The notes under the pieces: generated by a model | What the model saw: only the letters and a program-made list of their open reading frames with translations | Databases searched by the model: none | What the model was told of the DNA's origin: nothing | Source of the DNA: Thunnus maccoyii | Lineage: Eukaryota > Chordata > Actinopteri > Scombriformes > Scombridae | Reading direction: 5' to 3' | NCBI RefSeq assembly: GCF_910596095.1 | Contig: NC_056550.1 | Span: forward strand, 21,944,001 to 22,008,000 | DNA: 64,000 bases | Translations under genes and position numbers: made by a program | In this document: positions 13,201 to 24,336 of the stretch, piece by piece | Position numbering within the stretch: position 1 is the first letter of the stretch | Layout: each line of letters starts with the position of its first letter

Positions 13201-13803
13201 GCCTCAGGGGAGAGAACGGTCCAGGCGGATTTGTGGTCCTTAAATCCAGCAGTAACCCGTCCGTCTGCACCTTCATCTGGGTCCTCAACACAGACTTGAA
13301 GGTGAGAACGTGCACTTTGTGGTTAGTGTAGCGTTACTGTAACATTTTCTGTAATTTGAAGCAAGCTGGGACGCACTTTACCTTTTTTTTAAGATTAGTG
13401 AAAGTTGAATGATATGAATATAGAAAGGATTGTTGCAGCAGTAAATGGTGACAGGATGTAGAAAAATAGAAACAAATAGAGCTTTTAATGACACGACTGG
13501 ATATTATTTTAAAATCTATTAAGAGAAACGTATAAATAACAAGTATGAAGACATGAATTACAGAACTCAGTGAAAAATAAATCCAGTATAGAATTAGGGA
13601 AAAATAAAAAAATAAATTTAAAAAATGCAAATATGAGTGAATTATTATTAACACTCAGTTTCCTTGTTTGATCTTGTCAGGGCCGACTCCCCCGCTACCT
13701 CATCCACCAGAGCCTGGCTGCCACCATGTTTGAATTCATGTCCCATTTACGCCAACGTATCGTTGACCTGCGGCCCTCTCTCCGCTCCCACCAACACATT
13801 TAA
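7291..13803 (+). CDS. stard3: StAR-related lipid transfer protein 3 (MLN64)
   Basis: Late-endosomal sterol carrier that moves cholesterol at ER-endosome contacts. Coding exons: 7291-7503, 7614-7691, 8010-8087, 8212-8265, 9050-9167, 9259-9360, 9503-9558, 9672-9764, 10947-11009, 12548-12643, 12752-12831, 12959-13063, 13208-13301 and 13681-13803. Every junction is GT-AG and keeps phase, giving 450 residues (human 445). The N-terminal MENTAL domain has four hydrophobic segments and includes [20 protein letters not shown] phospho-FFAT core, QFYSPPES, lies in exon 6; in mammals this serine, once phosphorylated, lets STARD3 bind VAP proteins and MOSPD2. The C-terminal START domain runs from about exon 8 to the end, with [18 protein letters not shown] and [13 protein letters not shown]. 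Exon 1 has ATG at 7291, aligned with the human N-terminus; upstream codons in the same frame lack family similarity. Identification is firm. Confidence 0.95.
9412..9436. repeat. Short (GT)n tract in stard3 intron 6
   Basis: A short TG-rich run lies between the coding exons ending at 9360 and starting at 9503. It is interrupted and too far from the acceptor to suggest a splicing effect. Confidence 0.7.
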
Positions 13804-14590
13804 ACTAAGAGACCAGGAGAGATGTCTAACTGTGCCACAGCTGGTTGAGAGGCGTCACTACAGTTTTTTTTTTTTTTTTGTGAACCCTAAAACGGGCGTA
13901 GCGACACCCTTTTGATGCACGTAAGCTGAAGGGACGTCTCACCGTAACAGAAAAGACTGCTTCTCTAAGCATAGGAGATGTGAGACGTTTCAGTCACTGG
14001 ACAAGAGGAGTCATTCGGTTACCAGAGAGACGATGCTCCTCCTCATTCTTCAACTTCAACAAAGTTGTTTTAAGCGTGATCGCATACACATATTTTTTGC
14101 GTGGACCTGTACATGTTTTGCTGTGTCTCACCATGCGAGGAGAACTGCGTTCCCTGAAGCCATCTTGACTCAGGGTGGACTTTACTGAAACAAGAAGACC
14201 CGGATATACGTGACTCTCACTGTGTGGACATCTGTCTCACTTATTAGGAAAGAACTGATGCAACGGCATGACTGAAGTCTTGTTCTACCAAGCAGCTGTC
14301 TCTCTGAGCCTTATCTTACTGCACACATTATTAGCTATTGATTTGCTGCTTTTGTTTTTTTTTTGTTTTTTTTTCACTGCACCATATATGGTTCTCTGGT
14401 GCACCTGCCCTAAAACAAATCCACACTTCACTGCAATGCCTGTAACAAACACTTCATTTGAATGGGTAAAAGCTTTTTCCACATAGTTTGTCTACACTGT
14501 GATAGATCGGGGGAAAGGAGACGCCTTGATGTCTGATCACCACAAGGGGGAGACACCACTGATCCACTAAGAGAAAGCCTCTTGATTTAA
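13804..14590 (+). other. Proximal 3' UTR of stard3
   Basis: Unspliced sequence follows the stop codon. It contains T-rich tracts (about 13865-13880 and 14348-14372) and no recognisable coding sequence. The UTR probably continues to the poly(A) signal near 15740, which would place the hAT-like repeat at 14628-14945 inside it. Confidence 0.45.
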
Positions 14591-14627
14591 CTTCATCACC
14601 TGTCCCAAGGTGCTAAAACTCGCTGAC

Positions 14628-14945
14628 AGGCTGCAACTAATGATTTTTATAATCGATTAAACTATTTTTTCGATAAATCTGTTGGTCCATAAAACATCAG
14701 AAAGCAGAGAGACTAATCACAATTTCCTAGATTCCAAGGTGATGTCAACAAATATCTTGTTTTGTCTGACCAACAGCTCAAAAACCAAAGATGTTCAATT
14801 TACTATAATGTTCAGACAAGGAAAAAGCAGCAAATTCTCACATCTGAGAAGCTGGAATCCTCAAACGTTTGATGTTTTTGCATGAAAAAAACGACAATAA
14901 TTTCAATGAACTAATAGACTAATCGACTAATCGTTGCAGCTCTAG
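14628..14945. mobile_element. Non-autonomous DNA transposon relic with ATCGATTA-type inverted ends
   Basis: The left end begins GGCTGCAACTAATG and runs into TAATCGATTAAAC. The right end carries CTAATCGACTAATCGTTGCA followed by GCTCT, the imperfect reverse complement of the left. The interior contains CATAAAACATCAGAAA and GTTTTGTCTGACCAACAGC, which I recognise from a very common approximately 300-bp teleost repeat. No target-site duplication could be confirmed by eye. It carries no coding sequence. Confidence 0.65.
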
Positions 14946-15739
14946 TTTTTAATCCTGCGTCTGTGTTGCACACACACTCTGGGATCAGACAGGAGGTCAA
15001 AACAAGAAATCAGATCAGGAGGTTTTTAGTTTGTGTTGCAGATAATTTATCAAGCTCGGTTAAGAAAAAAATGAAGATGATAATAATGTTCATAAATGAG
15101 GATGCTGTTTACTTACTAAAGCTATCATTTGTGCCAATAACCTCAAGTGGCCTTGTGGTAAAATAGCTGAACTCATCACTTGTCATCAGAAGTTATTACT
15201 GTACTGATATGATTTTCATTGACTTTAGTACTGCCCCCCCACCCCTCCTTCAGGCCCTGACGTGGGACTGAATGAGGTTTTTCTATCATATCTTTATATT
15301 GTTTTTAATCATTTACAAATTTCACCTGCAGCTTGTTAAGTTTTACTCAGTGTTATCATGTACGGGAAAAAAAAAAAATCATTATTTGTCATTACATAAG
15401 TAATGAAAACTGCTTTGTTGCTATGGAGAAGAGAGATGTCAAATGAAAGTAATCATATCAACAATTTGGTGCCTTTATCACAGTAACATTACATGTCAGC
15501 CTTTTCTTTTGCTTTGCATATATTTTAGGTAAAAACATGCTCTTATATCAATGCTTCATCCCTTCAACAAAGCTATATTGTATGAAGCCTGCCTGGAGTT
15601 CTTCAGTTTTCTTTAGTAATCGTTCTTGAATGTACTGTATGTGTCATGACTATAGATCATTCATCAAACATGTTAATTTAAAGCCATCACATGAATACTG
15701 ACCAACTGTTTTTATAGTCTTAACCAGTGTCTTATGTCT

Positions 15740-15745
15740 AATAAA
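15740..15745 (+). terminator. Candidate poly(A) signal for stard3
   Basis: AATAAA about 1.9 kb after the stard3 stop codon and upstream of the next gene on the same strand. No other evidence supports its use. Confidence 0.4.
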
Positions 15746-15939
15746 AATTCATGACAGCTTTCCAGCTTCAAACCTCATTTAAAGCCCCCCCCCCCCCTTT
15801 ACTCAAAAATGTGTTATTGATTATTGTCACTTCAATTGGATGTTTGAGTTGCTTATACAATTATGTGTGAGCAGAGTTTGTTCTCACATTCATCTATTGA
15901 AGGGGGAAAGTTTCTCTCTGCTCACCTTAAATCTGAGTT

Positions 15940-16498
15940 TTAAAGGAGTCGTATTTCATGCACATTTCCTATGTTTTTATTCTGGGGCTCTACTGGAATA
16001 TTGTTGCTTGATATACAGTTAAAAAAACTCCCTATTTATCTTATACTGGCTCTTTATGCAACCCCTCAGTTCAGCCTCCGTCTGGAACTGGCCGTTTTAG
16101 CTCCTGTCTCTTTAAGGCCCCCCCTCCTGCTGAGCTCACTCTGCTCTGATTGGTCAGCTCCTGGAAGCTGCCCCTCGGCAGACTTCCAGCAGCTCGGGCG
16201 GCTACGTCAACAAGCAGGAGTAGTAGGATTTCACTTCTTTTTCTCGTTTTTTTTACTCAAAATGGAAACTCTGATCTGAAAAATGCGAATGCACAAGGTG
16301 ATCAACTCATGGAACAACATTAGCAACAAAGGCTACGGAACAGGCAGCCATTCATCACGAGGAGGCTTTTGACTTTTTACATATATTTTCTTTAAGTTTT
16401 AAAACTTTGACCATGATTAACATTGACATCCAACGTTATAACAGTATGAAAATAACATAAAATCTCAAAAGGCATATGTCCCCTTTAAGGCGTGTACC
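15940..16498. mobile_element. 559-bp TTAA-bounded non-autonomous DNA transposon
   Basis: The left end is TTAAAGGAGTCGTAT. The right end, reverse-complemented, is TTAAAGGGGACATAT, giving about 12 of 15 matches. Both extremities are TTAA. The interior includes a GC-rich block with CTCTGCTCTGATTGGTCAGC, a segment that recurs in many fish genomes. Open frames in it are not conserved protein. The ends are consistent with a piggyBac-type MITE. Confidence 0.65.
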
Positions 16499-16670
16499 TA
16501 TTGTGACAGCACAACTAGTTTGGAAGCCAGTAGTGGTCCAGTATGCAACTTATGCAAGTGTGATGTGGAAACAGTGCACATACACTTGAACTTGAACTTT
16601 GAAAATGAACAAAATTGCATCATCATTCTGGATTTTTCCAGTAAGGGAGGAGGAGGAGGTGTCACTTTAA
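16495..16670. repeat. Dispersed repeat copy (pairs with about 4085-4260)
   Basis: Shared blocks in the same order include GTCCAGT(A/G)TGCAACTTA, ACAGTGCACATACA or a close variant, and TCTGGATTTTT(C)CAG. The copies are clearly diverged and contain no coding sequence. The family is unknown to me. Confidence 0.45.
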
Positions 16671-17943
16671 GAATTTTTAATGAGCTTTTTATATGTAAAA
16701 ACTATATCATAATCAAATTATTATAAAATCAGAGTATTTTTATATGTCTTACTACATGTCTGGGGGGGATCTTTAACTTATCAATATAAGTATGTCTTAC
16801 CTAACATGTTATCACAGTAGTTTCTACCCCTTTATTACCCCTCCATCATTGTATCTCGGGGGTGTTTATGTCATGAACTGTAGTACCCTGTGACTTGAGC
16901 CTATGTCACATGCGTGATAGCTTCACCGTTACTAAAAAGGCCACAATGAAGGCTGGCTTTTGGAGGCTGAGTCACCCTCCACCTCATGGTCATTATTATA
17001 CCACAGCATCACAATCTTTTGCCGAAAATCTGCTGTTTCTTTGATAGCCTCTGAAAATGAGATAATCCACAGGCATCAAGATATCTGGATTCTTAAGCGA
17101 CGCACACACACGATTCTTATCTAACCACTTTCAAACACATTAATGGTTAAGCAATTGCAGTAACCATACAATGAAACTAAATAATCCTAAAAATCAATAA
17201 AACCATGGTAGATTGGATAGAGAGTGTGTAATTAGACCTACAGTTGAAGAGGAGATGTGTTGTCCTCGGGGCAAAACACAATGCTAAGGACAAGAGATGG
17301 AGCAGCTCACATGATTGTGCTGTGACTGTCTTCTGAGGATATGGGTGTGTGAATGTGTGTGTTTTTGAATCGATGAGAGAGCGAGCGTTTCACTGCTCTC
17401 ATTGTCTTCCATGTGAGGCTGATGAGAAGCAACAGTCCTTGGGCTGCCATCTGCCTGAGCTTCTCTACCCAGTCAGGCTCTGGCCAATGACCTGGAGGAC
17501 AGACCTCTACTGGATGTGGAGCTGCGCTGGGATCCTGGAAAATGGGAAGCTGAAAATTAGGTAGAGTTTAGGGATCAGTGACTTTTAGTTTTGTAACGTT
17601 TTTGACCTGTTGTTCTTGATGATCTGAGCTTTTTTTTTTGGTGAATGTGAAACCAGATTTACTAGATTCATACTAGTGGACCCATATACGTTTTGTGCCT
17701 TTTCTTACTTTGCAGAATATTTTTTCGAAATAGGTTGTGAATAAGGTCCCCTTTCTCAGAATCCGCTAAGGAATCAGCATCTACAGCGACAACAAGGATT
17801 GGGAAGCTAAAGCAAAGCAGCTGAGTTCATCAGGCCAGACTCACCGCTGGAAAACCTTTGTTTGAGGAACTGAGGAAGTTGTTCTTCCTTCTGGATTATC
17901 TGATATTGTGAACTCTGCTAGCCTTTGACTCTGTTCTTAATAG
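16671..17943. other. Intergenic DNA upstream of the mreg-like gene
   Basis: No coding exon was recognised. The sequence TGACTCTGTTCTTAATAG directly before the ATG at 17944 could be a splice acceptor, so the initiator codon may be the first codon of its exon. A non-coding 5' exon would then lie somewhere in this stretch, but I could not place it. Confidence 0.35.
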
Positions 17944-18238
17944 ATGGGTGCAGCTTTTAAGAAGTTCTGCATGCAGTTCTGCTGCTGCTGCTGCGCTGGT
18001 GATGAAGATGATGAGGATGAAAAGCAGCCTTTAGTACCAGTACCGTAAGACCAGAAACAGTTCTTCACCACATACATCTTCTTGTAATACACCTAGAGAA
18101 GAACACAATCCACAGAATATTTCTCTGTCTTTCTTTGTTACTAAGTGTCCCTGATGTGCTTTTTCATATGTATCACATTTGATGAGTTCTATAAGTCTAA
18201 TAATTGTATGAATGTGTGATAACTGTGCTTCTGGGTGC

Positions 18239-18275
<37 letters not shown>

Positions 18276-20080
18276 GGCCAACCACACAGTCAGGACCCGT
18301 TGGAGTATTTCAATCGTGAAGTCCAGAAGCGTCGCGATGAGGAGACCAACCTGTGGAGTGAGCCAGGAGACCCCAGCCACTCGGAGAGAGCTGACGACCG
18401 AGTGCTTTACTCCCTGCTGCAGGCCAGGACTAAGACCCGCATGGGATCCACGGTATGTGAGGGAGGATTTTCTTGAGGCTTCATCAGCTATATAAAATGA
18501 CTGTGATCAGTGATTCAAACCAGCTGTAGGTCAAATTATCCAGTTACAAGACCAGGGGAACCTCTCCTATGAGAGAAGTTACACCCATCTGCAAGAAAAT
18601 AGTTAATAGCTTTGTCTTATTCTTGTCTAGGGCTATCGTCGTCTGAGTGTTGACATTGAGGCCATGAGAGACACACGCCGAGAAGTTAGAGACAAATGGA
18701 AGACAATCCTGGAGAACCTAGGTGAGGCTGGACACATGGGATGTGAGACACAGTGTCACTCGTTCACACAGACAAACCAGATATACTTTGCCTTTCTCTC
18801 CTAGGTTTCATGGCAGAGGCAGACTCGCTCCTGACAGTGTCTGCCGGTGCCTCACATGACCGCATGCGCAACGCCCCAGCATCACGTGCCCTGCTGAAGA
18901 CGCTCCACACTGAGACCTCCGTGTTCAACAGCAAAGACCCACCACCAGAGAGATATCTGTTCATCCTGGTGAGAGCAGGGGCTTGTTGCTTGTCAGAGGG
19001 AATTGCAGTGACATGAAACTTTAAACTCTTACAGAATTCCCAGTATGGTAGTCCTTTCCTGTGACCTGGAGCTTAGGGTTCAAAAACACCCTTGGGTGGT
19101 GTAAGACATGTTTAACCTTTACCTAACCCAAAATGTGGGCGTGTTTACTCCGTCCATGTGCTCCAGGCCACAACAAAGGGTACTTTCCTCAAACCCCGCA
19201 GCAAGTCCTATCAGCTAAGTCTAACTGCTGGGTGTAGTGACCTGTGAAAAACACACATAACGTGTCCCATTTCAGGGTTCACTTCCACCAATGTCAACCA
19301 AATATGTCTTAAATATGTGAGTAGGTTGGCAAGGTTGTCCTACTCCAAATACTAGCTCAAAATAAGTTTGGAGGTCACATCTGGTGTATCTTTGCCTTAA
19401 CTATGAGGTAAAGGCATGAACTCATGATAAACTTATGATGAATCCTCTGAAGACGTTTCATTTGGAGAGGAGCCACTGATCCAGCCTACTGAAGGCCACA
19501 CCTTTGTAGGCTGTTCTTTAAAAGGAGTAGACATGAAAAGGGATGTAGAGCTCCTAAAACTATACCACCGTTTCCATTTACAACTTGATATGGCTTACTC
19601 TAAATTTAGAGTGGATGTGTATTGACAGAAGGTTGGGTTTAGGGTACAATAAATTGTTATGGTAGTGTCATTCTTTCTGCACTTATGAATAATATGTAAC
19701 TTTTTAAAAAGCCAGGAGATCTTTGTCAAAACCAAGAGAAGACATTGACACACTCCCTCCCTGTAGTTCAGTAGAAATCACTGCCCCTTTAACACTCATA
19801 TTCTAACAATAATCACACTGACATACACACTCTCCCTGCTCACTTTCCTTCTCCCTCTGCACAGGATCGCCTCATCTATCTAGATATAGCTGACGATTTC
19901 TTGGCAAAGGCAAAGCGCTTCTATCCTCCAAAGGATGACTCTGACGAGGACGTGCCGGGCCTCGCCATAAACCTACCGCTGCTGCTGGCCAGGGTAGAGG
20001 CCATGAACGGGGCAGGCGAAGAAGATGAAGAGGAGGACGAGAGCGGAAGGGAAGATGGAAACTTGAGTGACAGATCCTAA
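17944..20080 (+). CDS. Melanoregulin-like protein
   Basis: Melanoregulin is a palmitoylated membrane adaptor involved in melanosome and lysosome transport and degradation. Exons 17944-18044, 18290-18452, 18631-18721, 18805-18968 and 19865-20080 join in phase to give 244 residues (human MREG 214). The N-terminus MGAAFKKFCMQFCCCCC has the cysteine cluster that is acylated in the family, followed by an acidic stretch and QPLV, comparable to the human EPLV. Conserved blocks are NLWSEPGD, DDRVLYSLL, RREVRDKWK, ILENLGFMAEADSLL, ERYLFILDRLIYLDIADDF and AKRFYPPK. The C-terminus beyond about residue 200 is a longer acidic tail (EEDEEEDE) than in mammalian MREG. It lies head-to-tail between stard3 and tcap, where mammals have no MREG. 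Whether it is the true mreg orthologue or a separate paralogue cannot be decided from this window. Confidence 0.9.
18241..18274. repeat. (GT)17 microsatellite beside an exon acceptor
   Basis: A pure GT tract ends 15 bases before exon 2 of the mreg-like gene (18290). It occupies the place where a polypyrimidine tract would normally lie. Confidence 0.95.
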
Positions 20081-20524
20081 GATCTACTGGCTGCAGTAAT
20101 AATAGACACAAGGCAGGGGGCAGTAGTCATCAATCCTGGAGACCTGGATGACAGAATTACATAGCTCTTACCTTCAAGTGTCTGTTGGCTCCAACAGTTC
20201 TGCTGCTGCTTCTTGGAAGTTTTAAGCTGAACAATTTCTCCTTTCCCCCCCCAACTGCACAGCTTGCATCTTATTCTGTTTACTCTGGTCAAAATCTAAA
20301 AGGGCTTAGCAGATTTCCAGGTTAATGTTACAGAGGTGTTGACTTGTCTGTATTCCTTTTTTTGTCTGTCTACCACAAAGTTTTATCAAGTTCTTAGTCT
20401 GTTCATTGTTCAGCTGTTGTGAACCTTCAGGGTAGCGATGTTCCTTTGAGCAGAGCCTCTTTATATTTTGTCCTATGATTATCAGCACTCATTTCATTCA
20501 GTCACATGATCGGTAACAACACTA

Positions 20525-20814
20525 AATAAATAGCCCGCTAATATGATTCCAGATTCACAAGAATGTGTGTGCTTGTGTAATCAAAACTCTTAACTCACAA
20601 AAATCTGCATTTGGCTTCAAACATTCTGGAAAACAGCACATGGAAATACAATGTGATCTGTACTGTACGTTGAACTGAAATGATTGCGTGTGTGTGACTG
20701 AGGTGACTTTCAGGTGATGTGTGTGAGGGGTGTTCTGCTGAAAATATGAAAGATTTCCAAACTCATGTGGCAGTTTGTGTATGTGTTCTGGTGTCCAGTT
20801 TATGATGAAATAAA
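20525..20814 (+). terminator. Candidate poly(A) signals of the mreg-like gene
   Basis: AATAAA occurs at 20525-20530 and again at 20809-20814, 445 and 729 bases after the stop codon. The second, in TGAAATAAAGTTGCAGCC, looks like a typical cleavage context. Use of either is inferred. Confidence 0.45.
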
Positions 20815-23338
20815 GTTGCAGCCTGAAGCCTGTTATGTGTACGATGTCACATGTTGGTATGATGCCTTCCCTGGAGCTGTTTCATGTGAAGTAATCCGAG
20901 CGCCTCAGAAAGTACACAAAGGACAAAGAATAAAAAAGAGAATTTGGATGGCTATTGGCAGTCTGCAATTTAAATAGAATATGCTGTGTGAAAGTCAAGT
21001 GAGTATTGTTCAGTGATTCCATGGATACGGTGGCACGGGAGCAAGCATTTCTTAAAGTGGAATACTAGGCACTTCAGTTTCTGTTTCTATGCCCTCACGT
21101 GGCCTGCCGGCTGTGCACCCATGGCTTACACTGTGATCCGCATGTGTACCACAAATCTTGGCCTGGCACAGCCTGTCCGGCATCTGACCATCCCGCTGGG
21201 ACCAGAAGGGGGTTCAAGATGGATGGCGACGATGGTGTTTTGGTGGTCAGCTGCTTCTTGTTGTTGTTGTTGTTGTTATGTAAGAGAGACACTCTGGTGA
21301 GGGCACATGTTAGAACACGGTACCAGCCTACTGGCACACAGACACATAAAATAACTTGTTATACTTGACTATGTGGTAGCTGATGATAAGCACAAGTGTC
21401 CAGCTGAAGATTGTAGGCAAGTTTCCACAGCAGGAATCAATATAGAAAGTTAACTTTCCTTCAGATTCTTTTTACCGCTATGCAAGCACTCTCTGTCAGA
21501 CTGACCTGTCTAGGAGGCTCCTCTCTGTCCTCCCAAATTCACTCCTCCGTCACATAAAAAACAATCCGACTTACTCAAACTTGCACTCTCCCAATATTTT
21601 TTTTCTTTATTTACCACCTCCTGACAGGCCTGGGCTTTATCCTGCAATTGCCCTTCTCCTCCCTCTCTCCCTCCCTCCCTCCCACGCCCCGTCTCTTTCC
21701 CGGTGACAGCTCATTTAAATGTCACTTCCCAGCAGCTGTGGTGGTGTTGTTACGCAACACAAAGTTCTTCCCGACCAGGCTTTGGAGGATGAGGGGTGAC
21801 CGCTGTGACAGGACTCACCTCATCACTTGTCACCTTTACAGACCCTCCACACCCCTGGCCTCATTAGCATAGCATGACTCACCCAAAACCAGCTAAGAGG
21901 TGAAAGCCATCTGATGTCTTCCTGCAGTTTTAGCTTATGCAAACAATAACAAGAAATACAAATTAGATGCATCACTCTGCATCACTCCTGCTCAGTGTCA
22001 GGCTGATTCTAAAAAGATATGATATCAGCACTGAGGGGCGTTGCATAGTGACTTACTAGGTTTCCGAAATGGCATTTCATGGTTGCCATGGTGTCATAAC
22101 ATAACTGAATGCATGACCTCAGGGATTCCTAAGGTGCTCTTGCTCACTTTTCTCTCTTTGACACCGAGTAATATTTTACATATGCAATGTCACTCTGCTG
22201 AGAAGCTGCAGAAAGGAAATGGAAATATTGCTGTACAGTAGTTGACAAGTAGATGGGAAATAGCATTTAACTGTTGCATTATGTATACTGGGCATAGTCA
22301 GTGGAAAGGAATGGCAACAATTTACTGTAGGCGAAAAGAAGATATGCAGTGAAACACAGATTTAATGTCAACATTTGACACACAGTGACTACTATTGTCA
22401 TTATTAAATGTGAAAATAATTTAAAAAAAACACATTTAATGCCTGATGAATGATGATTGGTCACGTGTCTGATCACTGGGACCATCATGTTTTTCATGCT
22501 GTGTGTGTGATATCTGATAACTGTTTCTGATGATATCAGGACTTGATGTGGTTGAATGAGTCAGAGACAGGGACCGGTAGTAACATCATACCACCAGACA
22601 ACTGTCAGAGGTTTGTGTGTGTGTGTGAGTGTGTGTAACCTGAGTTGATGATGGCTTGCGTGGCGCTCTGTCACTGAGGTAATGAATCATTGGGGATGGA
22701 GTTCTCTCTGCTACTGTGAGGCAGTACACTGTAATGGCATCTAATGAGGGGGTTTGATATTGTCACAAGGCACAGCTGTTGTATAAACTCCTTCTGAACT
22801 GTATTATGTATAAAAAAAGTCAGCTGGATGTGACTCCGTAAAGTTCTCCAGCTTTTCACCTTTTATCTCCAAGTGACAGATGAGTTGTATATATAAACTA
22901 CATGCCTGGAAATATCCATTGTGTATGAAAAAACAGCTGCATTAGTCGTTGTTTTCTTTCCACATTAGTGAGGTATCACTTCTTGCTCCTTCATGTACAT
23001 CAAGACCAGACACTTATTAAGATTCCTCCCTGAAGACCAAACCTGTTGTGTGTATCTGTCTACATGTTTACATAATCTCCATACAGAGTGTCTTCAAGAT
23101 ACTTTCCCCTCCAAGACGCCGCATTAACAGCTGAAGTGAAAAGTGTTGGGCTTAGTGATTACAGAGGTGACTGGGCACACAATTTGAGAATCAGGGGATT
23201 TTCAGCCCAATTACCCGTAACCCCTCCTCAGAGTGACTTCCAGCTCTGGGGGAATGAGACACGGCGTACTTGGTGTCAGATGTCAGTGCACACTGATTGT
23301 AGAGTGACAACATGGATCAGAAATAGCAACAGAACATC
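20815..23338. other. Intergenic DNA between the mreg-like gene and tcap
   Basis: No coding sequence was recognised. Simple repeats are a (TTG)n run near 21258-21278 and a short TG tract near 22614-22637. CAGCTG E-boxes occur at about 23129-23134 and 23418-23423, which suits a muscle gene immediately downstream but is weak evidence alone. Confidence 0.4.
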
Positions 23339-23345
23339 TATAAAA
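23339..23345 (+). promoter_or_regulatory. Candidate TATA box of tcap
   Basis: TATAAAA lies 190 bases upstream of the tcap initiator codon. Transcription would start near 23370 and leave a 5' UTR of about 165 bases. An E-box (CAGCTG) lies just downstream near 23418 and another near 23130. Strongly expressed sarcomeric genes commonly use TATA promoters; assignment here is inference from position. Confidence 0.4.
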
Positions 23346-23534
23346 TCGGTGGACAGACCCGAGCCAGGACACAGCCAGCACAAAGAGAGAGAGAGACAGA
23401 AGCTTGGAGTTACAGCCAGCTGAAGCATCATTGTTTCCTTGGGTGCATCCCAGACCAGACCAGACCAGAAGACCGACGTACAAGACCTACTGGAGGCAAT
23501 ACATTTGAGACAGATAGATCTTCCCGCAGCAGAG

Positions 23535-24336
23535 ATGATGCCATTCTGTACCATCGTGGAGAAGCAGAACGGTGTGGTGGTGGCAGCTGAGCTGGCCTGC
23601 AGTGTAAAGGAGGAGAACAAGGCTCAGAGGGAGAGCTACAGCGCTGACTGGCACAGTGTCCGTATCAAGAGTCGACCTGAGGACAGGTGAGAGCTTACAC
23701 ACCTACCAGATGACACCCTGCAGGTCCTCTTAATGTGGCATGAGTCACCACTGAATGAGAAGAAAAAAAAGTTTCTATGTAATCTGAAATTAATATTAAA
23801 TATTAATAACATTGTGGCATTGATTTAAAATATTCCTTACCATCAGAGGATATGGACTGCAAGGCAATTACAGTCTAATTAAGTAGGTAAATCATAGTGA
23901 GTGCTCCCACAGTTTCTAACTCCAACTTTCCTCTAATTCCTGCAGGCAAACCATGAACATGAATGATGACTCACGCAGGGAAACTCTGTCTCGGCAGTGG
24001 AGGGCCCGTTCTCTGATACAGAACTGCCCCTCCGGTGTCTTCAGAGTGGGCACTATGGAAAGAGGAGTGAGGGAGCACCAGCTGCTGCCAAAGAGAAACA
24101 CCCTCCCCCTGCCAATCTTCATCCCCGCAGAGCTGGGTGTCAGGCTCGGCCGCGGAGCCCCGCACACCGAGGAGGACCTGCAGCCTTTCCCCACCCCAGA
24201 CGGAGCCTGTCCCAGCAAGAAGACAGTGGACGAGATCACGAAAGACCTGCCCCCGCTCAAGCCGACCCTCATGGAGTTCGCCAAAGCACCCAAAGTTCTC
24301 GGTCGCTCCATGTCCCAGGAAGCCCAGAGAGGGTGA
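23535..24336 (+). CDS. tcap: Telethonin (titin-cap)
   Basis: Sarcomeric Z-disc protein that clamps the N-terminal Ig domains Z1-Z2 of two titin molecules. Two exons, 23535-23686 and 23946-24336, join through a split arginine codon with GT-AG boundaries to give 180 residues (human 167). Family matches are the EENKAQRESYSADWHSVRIK segment near the N-terminus, LPLPIFIPAELG in the middle, VDEITKDLPPLKP, and the C-terminus RSMSQEAQRG, identical to the mammalian tail that carries phosphorylated serines. The open frame continues 32 codons upstream to an ATG at 23439. I chose 23535 because the earlier codons lack family similarity and lie near the predicted 5' UTR. The fish protein has an extra hydrophobic stretch (MMPFCTIVEKQNGVVVA) before the conserved start. 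The two-exon structure matches mammalian TCAP. Confidence 0.95.

Noticed and set aside
23439-23534. 32-codon upstream extension of tcap
   Set aside because: No similarity to telethonin, and it falls in the predicted 5' UTR.
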